Assembly: GCA_903813345.2 (NCBI GenBank)
Contig: CAIIXF020000048.1
Location: forward strand, 1-42,019
Length of the DNA: 42,019 nucleotides
Direction: 5' to 3'
DNA from: Owenia fusiformis
Taxonomy: Eukaryota > Annelida > Polychaeta > Sabellida > Oweniidae
The notes beneath the pieces were generated by a model. That model was not told where the DNA came from. It made no database searches and saw only the letters and a program-made list of their open reading frames with translations. Both the position numbers and the translations under genes were made by a program. Shown piece after piece: positions 30,408-40,268 of the stretch; positions within the stretch are counted from its first letter, which is position 1; each line of letters opens with the position of its first letter.

Positions 30408-33400
30408 CTACAAAATAAACAGTTCATGTCAAAATACAATGACATTGTTCGTCAGGCATGGCTCTGGGTTGGTTTGTTGATTAATGATGAGTGGGTGTTA
30501 CAAGTTCAGCCTAAGTGCATTACATGTAACAGACATTCTTTTGTGTAAACTATAAAACTATATATTGAGTGCGTGAATAGTTTGTGATTGGTCCAGCCTC
30601 AGTTAACTGCAAGTAACTACCGAGGTCTAAACAATGAGCTGAATTCTTTAACAGAAAATAATACACTCTTCTTTGTAACAACTGTATATTCTTTAAAATA
30701 AACAGTTCATTATATTGTGTTGCTACCTTAGTGTTTAAGACTTGATGAATCATTTTTCGATTTTGCTCAGTTACTAGTTCTATCGACTTATTGGATTCAT
30801 TGCGAAATATAGTGGAAAATTATTGTCGTAAATGTGATTGTTCAACAATATACCTTCTACACCCGCTAGATTAGTTCCACAATTGTCACTCCCTCGACAT
30901 TGTCTATTAAACAGAGCTACAGATCCAATGTCGTATTGAGAAAGCAAATCAACCTTCCACCATGGCTTGGTATCACCAAAATCACTGCTAATGCAGGAAA
31001 AATGTCCTGCATCACCATCTATGTTGCCATCAACTGCTGCGGAAGCTGGGGGAAAACCGCCATGAAGTGACGATTGTGTTGCAACTTTACCAAGTGCAAG
31101 GTTGTTCATTTCTGAAATACAATTACTCAGTTATTGCAATATTTCATAGTCGTGTAATATTAATTCGATTGTGTATAAATTATATCTGTATTTCGAAATA
31201 TGTCATCAATGTGTTTTCGTCTTGTGATGATAGGCTAATGATCTTTTTAATTTGATGATCTGAACAATTATGACGTATCATTCGGTTGATCATCAAAAAT
31301 AATAATTACTTGATGGCCTGAACACAGCAACTTCACAGAGAGTGAGCCAATTTGTGTCTTGCAGCTGAACCCTAACGTAACGTCCTTTCATTCCACTGGG
31401 GCAGTAAATCATCTGACAACCTTTATTGCAGGGTTCAAGTGCTGCATTTCTGTAGAAGGTACACAGCTCCCACTTTTTTGCATCTTTGCTTACTTCAATT
31501 TTGAAGTTTGAAAGACGATCTAAAAAAATAGAACGTCATCGTTGCATCATTTTCAAAACATCAAGAAGCAAGTAATTCAAACAATTATGCGTTTAATTAA
31601 TTTATAAAAACAGCATGTAATTATGGAACCAAATATTTAAACTTCTATAGTGACTGATGTATATATCTTCTCATGGTCAATATGAATTACCATCATTATA
31701 TCATGAATAAATATCATTGAAAATATTAGGTTCGTGCCTTAGATAATCTTTAGAACTAATTGATTTTTTCAAATTATAGAAATTAAAATTCATTCATTTA
31801 TTCATTCATGGATATTAGATATCTCAACTCGATCTCATTTTGTCTGTATCGCACTTGTTAGCTTAATTATTACATTGTACCTTCAACTCCACTTGCCCAA
31901 TTACTTTTCCTGTTTATTTATTTATTTATTTTATTTTTATTTTTTTTTCACAATTTATTTCATTTTTGTTCACATCATACATTCAATTATTGTTAAAACA
32001 TATTGTAATCTGAAAAAGTATGCACCTTAGAATGTTAACTAAATAGTATTTTCCTGTTTATGATTATATACACTATATGCATATTATTTATCCCATCCTA
32101 CTACTACCCAGTGAATAACACCGGGGAATATTTTTGATATTGAGAAAATTAGACTGTCCCTCCTAATCCCTCTCACAAAAATGGCATTCACCTCAATGGG
32201 AGCGAAAAATTATGAATAGGGACCCCATGTCAATATTGTTTTCAAAATATTGAACATATTTACTCAAAAGAGGATCTTCTTTTTCTGATTTTTATTGCAT
32301 GAAAACATTATTCAACAAGGGGTCTAAGATATGTTCAAAAATAGAATGGTATTGAAAGTCTAGTTTTGAAGATATCAATTTTCGATGACCAAAATTGTGC
32401 TGAAAACAATGGATAGCACGAGTTTTCTCTATGGGAAAATAACATGGGATATGTGGTTTTTAACTTTAACGCATTTCAATACCCATCCCCTTTTCAGAAA
32501 TTGTTAATATAGTGTAGAGGAGACTTTCGATATGTTTAAATTGAGAAAAACAAGATCCTCTTTTTAGAAAATAAGCCCAACATTTTTCAAAAAGTGCCAA
32601 GGTGGGCCCTAATCCATAATTCTTCAGAGAGTTGGATTGATATTTTACTATCATTGGGACTTCACTCGAAAGAAAACATATTGTTTTCATAAAGGCCACT
32701 GTATTTATGCCCAGAAAGTACTCATAGTGAAAGATATGACTGTCTAGAATCACTTGCCATGCTGCACATGGACCTTTTTCTCTTGCTCTCCGGGCCATCG
32801 GGACATATCATATTGTCTCTCAAAAAAAACAATACCAATATCCGATCCCTCCCAGGAAATAATCTTCATATACATATATATGCCCAAATGTGTACCAGGT
32901 CACGCGACTATATATTTTACAAATAAACTTTATGATTACCTTCAACAATGTCTGAGGGTCCACCTCTGCAATTGTCTTTTCCACACTGTCTGTTTGATAA
33001 TTTGACGGACCCAATGGGATAAACTTCCCGCAGATCAACCATCCACCATGGCTTGTGCTCATGTTTTGTGGATGCACATGAACCATGATGCCAGTCACCA
33101 TCTTCAACACCATCAACTGCGAGTCCAGCGGGAACATGTTGTAGTGGATATATAGAAGATTGTGAGGCAGGTTTTCCAAGAGCCAAATTCTCTGTGTCTG
33201 TACAAAAGATAAACAACAGGTTAAATTTCTTTGTATTTGTTACATTTCTTGATATCTTTATTTACTCATTGTTATTATTGTCTATCTTAAGTACGTGTCT
33301 AACCTGTCTCCTTCCATACAGAGCCTCCGCATTGTTTTTCAGCCCTGCTCGTGTGAATACACACTAATAAACCTTAACAAAGAAAAAAACTATTATTGAC

Positions 33401-33581
33401 AATGAACGAAATAGATTGATTAGAACTATAGATAGATGAGTATAATCATTATTAGCATTATATGTGTAATTATCTTGATTTATTTTTTTGCTGAATAAAA
33501 GCATTTTAATAAAATCCCAGTTTACAAAGTAAGTACGACACAGCAGGTCACAATCGCAACAAACGATCCTAAAAGCCGCAT
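30136..33581 (-). CDS. Secreted two-domain F-type lectin (FTP domain) gene, six exons
   Basis: Exons are 33581-33526, 33344-33304, 33197-32940, 31519-31310, 31111-30854 and 30407-30136. They total 1095 nt, 364 residues plus stop. Exon 1 is a signal peptide (MRLLGSFVAIVTCCVVLT) and exon 2 a short Cys linker (AEKQCGGSVWKET). Each lectin domain is then two exons: NLALGKPASQSS ... HKPWWMVDLREVYPIGSVKL with NRQC...DNC, then RLSNFKIEVSKDAKKWELC ... GRYVRVQLQD ... LTLCEVAVF. This is the fucolectin/tachylectin-4 (F5/8C-like) fold that binds fucose or other glycans outside the cell. The usual R-x-D-x4-R/K fucose motif is not present. All domain introns are phase 1. A poly(A) signal lies at 30111-30106. 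A related partial gene lies at 38875-40268. Confidence 0.9.
30854..31111 (-). CDS. Lectin gene 1, domain 2 first-half exon
   Basis: It is 258 nt, acceptor gtatttcag, donor GAAG/gtatat. It encodes MNNLALGKVATQSSLHGG, AAVDGNIDGDAGHFSC, KPWWKVDLLSQYDIGSVALF and NRQCRGSDNCGTNLAGVE. Confidence 0.88.
31310..31519 (-). CDS. Lectin gene 1, domain 1 second-half exon
   Basis: It is 210 nt, acceptor ttttttag, donor TCAA/gtaatt. It encodes DRLSNFKIEVSKDAKKWELC, CNKGCQMIYCPSGMKGRYVR and TLCEVAVFRPS. It is nearly identical to 40059-40268 in the second gene. Confidence 0.88.
31520..32939. other. Large intron of lectin gene 1
   Basis: It is 1.42 kb. TTTA-rich low complexity lies at about 31910-31960. The right half (32.1-32.8 kb) may be an old repeat. 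No exon was found in it. Confidence 0.5.
32940..33197 (-). CDS. Lectin gene 1, domain 1 first-half exon
   Basis: It is 258 nt, acceptor ttgtacag, donor GAAG/gtaatc, phase 1/1. It encodes TENLALGKPASQSSIYP, AGLAVDGVEDGDWHHGSC, PWWMVDLREVYPIGSVKL and NRQCGKDNCRGG. It has the same length as the domain 2 exon at 30854-31111 and its copy at 39424-39681. Confidence 0.88.
33526..33581 (-). CDS. Lectin gene 1, signal-peptide exon
   Basis: ATG at 33581 begins a basic then hydrophobic 18-residue leader and stops at donor ACTTT/gtaaac in phase 2, which fits the phase-2 acceptor of the 41-nt exon at 33344-33304. An upstream overlapping ATG at about 33593 in another frame ends after nine codons. The fit of both small exons with the known frame of domain 1 is the evidence for them. 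Confidence 0.65.
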
Positions 33582-36343
33582 ATGACCTGCTTTGGCATTG
33601 TTTCAATTAAATTCAAAATCAAGTTCTATATTCTATGTGCTCTTGAATACCAGCCCCTAAAAAGGTTTGAAACCAAAGCATATTTGCCAGGTATTCTGGA
33701 TAATTACGTAGATGTTCTTACATATTGCCAAGCGGAATTCTGTGTTAAACATCTGCATGGTAAATTACTCACACTCAACAATGCAACACTGCGCCGTTCT
33801 GGAATGTAATCATCATCAGCATCGTCATCATTTTGGTATTCAATGATGTTGTAATAAAATAATAATCGGCAAAATTTATACTCACTAAATTTCGTAAAAG
33901 TAATAAATCGCTCTACTTACATATAATTGTGTAAATACGATAAATGAGATTTTGTACAACAGAAAAGCAGCTTCATCAAAAAATGAGACAATGAGCTGTA
34001 TCAATTCGCTAACACAGTTTCAATTAAAATCTTCAACAATAAAAAAGTAAAGATAATACGTACCAAGTTGCCGGATAAGTTATTCTTCGTGCAGAGTTTG
34101 GATTAAATTTGAAACACGGAAGGAAACATTTTTATAGCTTTTTAAATTAAACAGTCTAATTGTATAAATTGAAATAATCCATTATAGATTATTTCTAAAT
34201 TAGGTAGAGGAAATTAAACTGAAATTACTTTAGTTACATAGCCAAAATAAATATAAAAATCTTAAATAGGATGTTTACATTAACTTTGTGAGGGAATTCT
34301 GTCTGAATTTCAAACCTCCATCATTATTCTATTAAGAACATACTTAATATTAAACCTCATTATAGACTAGCTGTTGAAGCACTTCTATTTTCGTTTTCAC
34401 ATGATATTGAAAAAGTTTGACAATAAAATTAAAACGGCATAGGGCTCAAATACGTACATTTTTACTCAGTTAAAGTTGTTAAACACACAGAAACATATTT
34501 TCAAACTTGGCACAGTCGCGAAGCCATTAAAATCTTAAATACCAGCCCCTAAAAAGGGTTTGAAACCAGAGCATATTTGCCAGTTATTCTGGATATTTCA
34601 TCTGCATACACAATATTTGATGTTTGATTTCATAAGGTCAGTAATCATAGATATCCTACATATAAGTTACAGCATAATTCATGTAGATTGGATACGAATT
34701 GTCAAAGTTATAGCAGTTTTAGTGAAAAGATCTGTGACCGATATACATGTATCTGTCGCCATGGATTCTCATAAAATTTCATTTTTGACAGAAATATCCA
34801 TCATTCAGGGTGTTGTACCTTCACACTAGGACATGGTGATCCCTGAATATCACTTTGGTGAAAAACACATTGATCATAATTGTATATCAATATGAACATG
34901 TACAAGCGGTGAAAGAACTATTAAGATACATCCCTAGCAGCGTGTTGGAACTGTTCAAACTGGTGGTTACAAAAATTAATTAATCCATTCAAAAGTTATA
35001 GAGGAGTTTCTAAATAGCTTTAAAATCTCGCTCAATCTCGTTTTTTCATGAGATTTGCACTTTTTACCTCTAATGACTTAGTTTTCTTTATTTTCGATAG
35101 CATATTTGAATTCAGTGACAAGTTTTCTCCAATAATAAGTTTGATTAACACAGTTATGTAATTTAGATCATTTTCCATGACATTTAACAAAAACTTGGGG
35201 CAAATCTCCATTGGTGAAATACTAAGATTCATTAAAACCTTGGCTTATTCGTATGACAACCAACAGTTTCATGTTTAATCACAGTATGTATATTGACAGT
35301 GTCATCCGATAGTATGCCATTCGAGTTTCAGACAGATTCAACCAACACCTTTTGATAAATCATGAAATTAAGTGACTATTGCAAGTTTCTAGCATTGGCG
35401 TGAATGGAGGTGTGGCCCAAGAAAATCAAAGACAAACAAGGGTGACATCTATTAATGCAGCATTATTCAGCTATTTAGAAACTATATAATTCCCAAAATT
35501 AGCCACACGGCGGCGAGCCAACACGGCTAATGTTACAGCTACTTTGATAAAGATTTTTTTAATGGATAGTTAAGGAAAAATCAACATCTTCCTTTCTAAA
35601 TACACTAATCCCCAAAGAAAGATAAGGATCATATTTATCACTTTTAACCCCAATTTCACCTTTAAAATGTGTAGGTGCAAACGTTTAACCTACACCTCAC
35701 ATGAACAGAGTTATTTATGTTTTTATTTTGACTGGAAAAAGTTGTTGATCGACTTTTATAATACTTCTCATATCAATTCTTACAAGCATGTATTACTGTC
35801 AAATGACAATTTGGCGTATATATTTGGCCATTTCCAAATGTCACTTATTTCTACGGCCGTTCGATGGGATCTGCTATACATCGGCATTGTTGTTTCCTAG
35901 TTGGGTTTGATAAGTATGATGGTTCGATACCGATTTATCAGATACCATTTAGTTTCCTCATTCAAATTCCCAATGTCAACAAAGCCATATCGATTACAAT
36001 GGAAGTAGTTACCATCTTTATGTTGATTAAACAATTTACAGATAGGAAGCCGTAGATTTCGTTAAATTAGCGAGGATATTTTAATAATAATGTAAATTCC
36101 GATATGTTGAAATGTTTAGAAAGGCTGTTGAAGATATCACTTTTTCTCAATTGAATAGATGAATATTTGCTTGCATACCTAGCGTGTGCTATGTAGTATC
36201 ATCGTCCGAATTTTCTATGAGACATAAACTCCATTTCCGTAGGACAAGGTCACCATTTTTTCATGAAATGCTTTGTTTTATTCCATATTAATGTAAAAAA
36301 ACAAATACGGAATGGTCTGCCGCTCACCGTGAATATGCTTACT
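33582..36343. other. Gene-free stretch between lectin gene 1 and the sulfotransferase
   Basis: It holds no supported gene. A direct repeat of about 56 bp (AATACCAGCCCCTAAAAAGG ... TATTCTGGAT) occurs at 33647-33702 and 34537-34594. Several plus-strand open frames here (34560-34829, 35667-36055) look random. A poly(A) signal for the sulfotransferase lies at 36282-36277. Confidence 0.5.
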
Positions 36344-37319
36344 CTAAAATTCAATGTCAAACATGAAGAATGATTTCAATTTCAAAATAACATTTTCTAC
36401 GGATGCATAATTAGAAATACGCTTTGACAAGGGTTGCGTTCCCTGCTTCATGAACTTTACTTGTAATTGTTTTGAGTCATAATGTTGAAATCCTAAGAAA
36501 TCATAGACTCTTTGAACAACCGTAAATGCATCTGATGACAAATCCTCGTATGTTAAAACGTATTTATCCTTATAACCTTTCAATTTTTCCAAAGCGTTCT
36601 TCCATCGTTTCTTTGTCTCTATGACAAATGCCTTAAATTGCGTAATATTGAAAACGAGTTCTGAACTATTGGGTTTTATACTCATTTCGGAATTCCAAGC
36701 TTTGTTTTGCATTGCAACCTTCCAGCTCGTGAATTGTTCTATAATGTTCCGTCGAAACAGAATTATGATCGCCGGCCTGTCCAGGAGATCAATGAACTCA
36801 GCTTGGGAAATGTTCCATGTTTTTACATCAGTACAAAAAAGTTTGAATCCTGTTGTGATGTTTTTGAGAGTTCTTACTCAATTTGGCATTGACGTATTTG
36901 AATGCTTCGTTTGTAGTTTGGATTGTTATATTATTGCGTTTTAAGGTAGATCTTGTTAGGAGTTCATGATAGTGTCTTATACGTGGGTTGTGCTCCAACA
37001 AACTGCTAAAAAACGTTGATCCACTCCGAGGTTCTGTCAGGATTATGTAATGTTTGTATAGTAAAGAACCATCATTAATGTAACTTTCCTCGTTTTCACA
37101 AGGATTGATCGTACGGGTAGCACAGAATGTTTTATTGACTTTACAGTTTCTGATATTCTTATGGATTCCTTGCGCCATTTTAAAATTGAATACTAAATAT
37201 GAAACTGTTACAAGAACTCCGAAAACTGTTAAATATATGTATATGTTGTTTTTGTTATAACCAACCATTTTCCATTTGTAGTATTGCGGCCTAGATTCAA
37301 CAGTATAGTGAATATTCAC
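36344..37319 (-). pseudogene. Type II membrane sulfotransferase, intronless, with one frameshift
   Basis: Two overlapping frames make one sulfotransferase. The first (37319 to 36828) has a short cytosolic tail, a membrane anchor (NIYIYLTVFGVLVTVSYLVF, residues 25-44) and the 5'-phosphosulfate loop ILTEPRSGSTFFSSLLEH (about 93-110). The second (from about 36880 to the stop at 36344) has GFKLFCTDVKTWNISQAE, the 3'-phosphate loop IIILFRRNIIEQFTSW and YVLTYEDLSSDAFTVVQRVY. The span is 976 nt, 3x325+1, so a single extra base explains the break, between 36828 and 36882. The family moves sulfate from PAPS to sugars or similar acceptors, usually in the Golgi. Everything else is intact, so an assembly error, an allele, or a young pseudogene are all possible. 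Confidence 0.8.
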
Positions 37320-38014
37320 TATGTAAAATACCCATAGTAATACAGTATCAGAAACATAGGATACACACGTATCAATTGATTTAATGCAGTTTTACTTGTT
37401 ATCATAAGTTTAGGTATCAGACATATTTATCAAGATATATTTTGCAATTACTTTGCAACCAGAGAAGCTTTTTTCATTCTGACTTCAGTTTTACATAGGT
37501 TAATCTATTACCTTTCAGAATATGTATGCATTATTTATCATGAATGCATGAAAATATGTGTAAACCTAATCATAAGGGTCAGGTGTTTTAGCATTTTGTA
37601 ACATTTTGTAGCATTTATATATAACACTGTATTAATTGAATATGTTTCAGTGATAGTGATGTTCTTTGGCCTCAAGTAGCACAAAAATTCATAATGCGAT
37701 TTATATCTGGTTTGTTTTATCTGAAAGGAATTGAATTAATTGAGGATTAGATGGGATTTCATGTTGATAGAATGATTATTTCTGATATAGTTATTGCAAA
37801 GAATGAGCTCCGGGGTCCAAACGGACCCCAAAAACCATTTCAGGGTTAAGCTGAGTTATCCAGAATAATCTGATTCAGCCAGAATAAAGACATTTAGACA
37901 ATTTTAAGGTAGGTTTTCTTCGACTCAATCGACCAAACATTAGTAGGCTTTCATTAGTTAATCTGAAAACATAGGATCAAATCCTATGCTAGGGGCTGAT
38001 GTGAAAAAGACACT
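37320..38014. other. Gene-free stretch upstream of the sulfotransferase
   Basis: It is AT-rich, and no gene or clear repeat was recognised. It should contain the sulfotransferase promoter. Confidence 0.4.
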
Positions 38015-38087
38015 CCACCCTGGTGGGAATCGAACCCACAACCTTCCGATTACATGTCAGGTGCTCTACCACTTGAGCTACGGAGCC
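38015..38087 (-). repeat. tRNA-Thr-derived SINE head
   Basis: The minus strand has an intact A box (TAGCTCAAGTGGTAGAGC) and B box (GGGTTCGATTCCCACC). The anticodon arm loop is CATGTAA, i.e. TGT (Thr) with an A instead of the invariant U33. The acceptor stem does not pair, since the 3' side reads CAGGGTG. This rules out a working tRNA and fits a SINE promoter. Flanks GATGTGAAAAAGAC and GACTCTTTCACATC are inverted copies of each other. Confidence 0.65.
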
Positions 38088-38874
38088 GACTGACTCTTTC
38101 ACATCAACATTGCATATATGGCATCACAGCCATGACTTACATGCCCAGTCTCCTGGACCCCACGTTACACGTTCACGTTACAATGCTAGTCAATGGGCAA
38201 ATGGGCAAACGCCTGATTTTCTATCTCGAGTTATGGATTCATGTGGCCCCGCTGGCCTATCTGAGGTTCAAAAGCGATGTCTAAGCTTCATTTTGACACG
38301 ACACTCAAAAGGGGTCTACTTTCTGAAATATATGGTCAATTGTGACACTACCCCCTCTTTCTGCCGAAAGAAATTGTAATTCAAAAATGAAGCCAAAAGA
38401 AATACACCACATTTCAGATAACCCAAATAAATGCATTTTCAGATGAAATGGCATGCTATTATTGCAAAAGATGACAATTGTACCTACATATTAGCTTACT
38501 GACTCGTTATGATCACAATTGTGTTGGAACTACATTCATTTTTAAAACTACTTTTTGTCTTCAGCGGAAGTGACGTATTAGGGCATATATACAGGTTCAC
38601 ATTTAGGTTGCCCGTGCATCTTATCCTCTCTAATGTTTACAAAAGTACGTTCAAATGACCGGGCCTTTCTTTCAGAGGATATTGACATATATACTAAATC
38701 TAAAATACCCTAACCGGCTTTCAAGGCGTTTAAAGAGGGTTATTGCGTACTGCGCCCAAGTCAAAGATCACAAATTACGAAACACAACTGTATTTTTGAT
38801 GAGTCGTCCAATAAGAAATCAGTTTTACAATGTATTTTATTTTGCTCTGCCTCAAAAGTGCACGGTATTTGTTT
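38088..38874. other. Gene-free stretch downstream of lectin gene 2
   Basis: No gene is seen. A poly(A) signal AATAAA on the minus strand at 38841-38836 serves lectin gene 2. Confidence 0.45.
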
Positions 38875-40268
38875 TCATGGTTCGTAAACGGCGACTTCAC
38901 AGAGGGTCAAAAAAGCATCAACCAAAGTGTGCTGTATCTGGACCTTTACATAGCGACCAGACAAACCATTTGGACATTGGAAAATCTGCCAATCTTTCCC
39001 ACATGTATTCAAGGAACCGGTGTTGTGGACACATAGTTCCCACTTGACATTGTCTTTGCTTACTTCAATTTTAAAGTCTTTCAGCCGTGCTATAAAATAA
39101 ATATTTCATTTTAAAACACAATACCATTGTGATGGCATTGGGTTGACTTCACAATTTAAAATAGAAGTAAATTGATATCTGTCGCACGTGTTATAACATA
39201 ATAAATTTATCACCGATAATACATGCCTGGCCAATTCGTTGTTGATTTTACTAACTATCTTATTGGCTTCATCGACTTTTGGATATTTGTACGTGAAGAA
39301 ACAGTAGTAGCACATCATAAGTAGCACATCATAATATATTCAATTGTTCAATAAAGCTACACGGAGAAACACTCCAACATGCAAAACAAGTATAGCCAAT
39401 ACTAGTTATACTAGATATAGTACCTTCTACACTCGCTAAATTAGTACCACAGTTGTCGCTTCCTCGACACTGTCTATTAAACAAAACCACAGATCCAATA
39501 TCGTACTGAGAAAGCAGGTCGACCTTCCACCATGGTTTGGTATCACCAACATCACTGCTAATGCATGATAAATGTCCAGCATCACCATCTATGTTGCCAT
39601 CAACTGCTGCGGCAGCTGGGGGAAAACCGTCATGAAGTGACGATTGTGTGGCAACTTTACCAAGTGCAAGGTTGTTTAACTCTGTAATTCAATCAGGCAA
39701 TATTTTATTTATGTATTTATAATCCTTATGAGATATTTAAATAAAATATGTTTCAAAACAGCTTATTATGACCCTTTTGATGATAGAACATTGGTAGTAT
39801 ATTGTTCTATCACCGCGGTGTTAGTGGATTGCGTAATATTTTAATGAGGTTTCTTCCAAGGTATCACTAAAAACAATAAGCCATGCAGTGCAAATTATAT
39901 GCTCGTGTGTTTTCAACAAAAATAGCCTATCCAAGCGCTTGGATAGGCTATATCAAAACCTCAGTAAAATATTACGCAAATCACCAGCACCTCGAATATA
40001 ATAAAATACAGTAAAAATAAAGTATTATTGTAAGTTGGTAATGAGAAATGATACTTACTTGATGGCCGAAAAACAGCAACTTCACAGAGTGTGAAGAAAT
40101 TTGTGTCTTGCAACTGAACCCTAACATAGCGTCCTTTCATTCCACTAGGGCAGTAAAACATCTGACAACCCTTCTTGCAGGGTTGCAGTGCTGCGTTTCT
40201 GTAAAAAGTACACAGCTCCCACTTTTTGGCGTTTTTGCTAACTTCAATTTTGAAGTTTGAAAGACGAT
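38875..40268 (-). CDS. Second F-type lectin gene, 3' part (three exons)
   Basis: Exons are 40268-40059, 39681-39424 and 39089-38875. They match lectin gene 1's exons 4, 5 and 6 in sequence, length (210 and 258 nt) and phase, so this is a tandem duplicate. Encoded pieces include RLSNFKIEVSKNAKKWELC, CKKGCQMFYCPSGMKGRYVR, LNNLALGKVATQSSLHDG, NRQCRGSDNCGTNLASVE and FLTLCEVAVYEP, then TGA at 38877-38875. The signal peptide and the first half of domain 1 were not found in the 1.75 kb up to the window edge. They may lie beyond it (the matching intron in gene 1 is 1.4 kb) or be missing. Function as for lectin gene 1. Confidence 0.85.
39818..39992. repeat. 175-bp MITE in an intron of lectin gene 2
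   Basis: Outer arms GGTGTTAGTGGATTGCGTAA (from 39818) and its complement (to 39992) enclose a perfect 30-bp palindrome at 39922-39951 (ATAGCCTATCCAAGC and its mirror). The intron is 377 nt against 198 nt in gene 1; removing the element gives 202. Confidence 0.75.

Noticed and set aside
34560-34829. Plus-strand open frame of 89 codons
   Set aside because: Hydrophobic, no homology recognised, and it begins in the short direct repeat; looks like chance in AT-rich DNA.
35667-36055. Two overlapping plus-strand open frames
   Set aside because: No recognisable domain, no splice borders, and overlapping frames of similar quality.
38015-38087. A working tRNA-Thr gene
   Set aside because: The acceptor stem cannot pair and position 33 is A, so it is called a SINE head instead.
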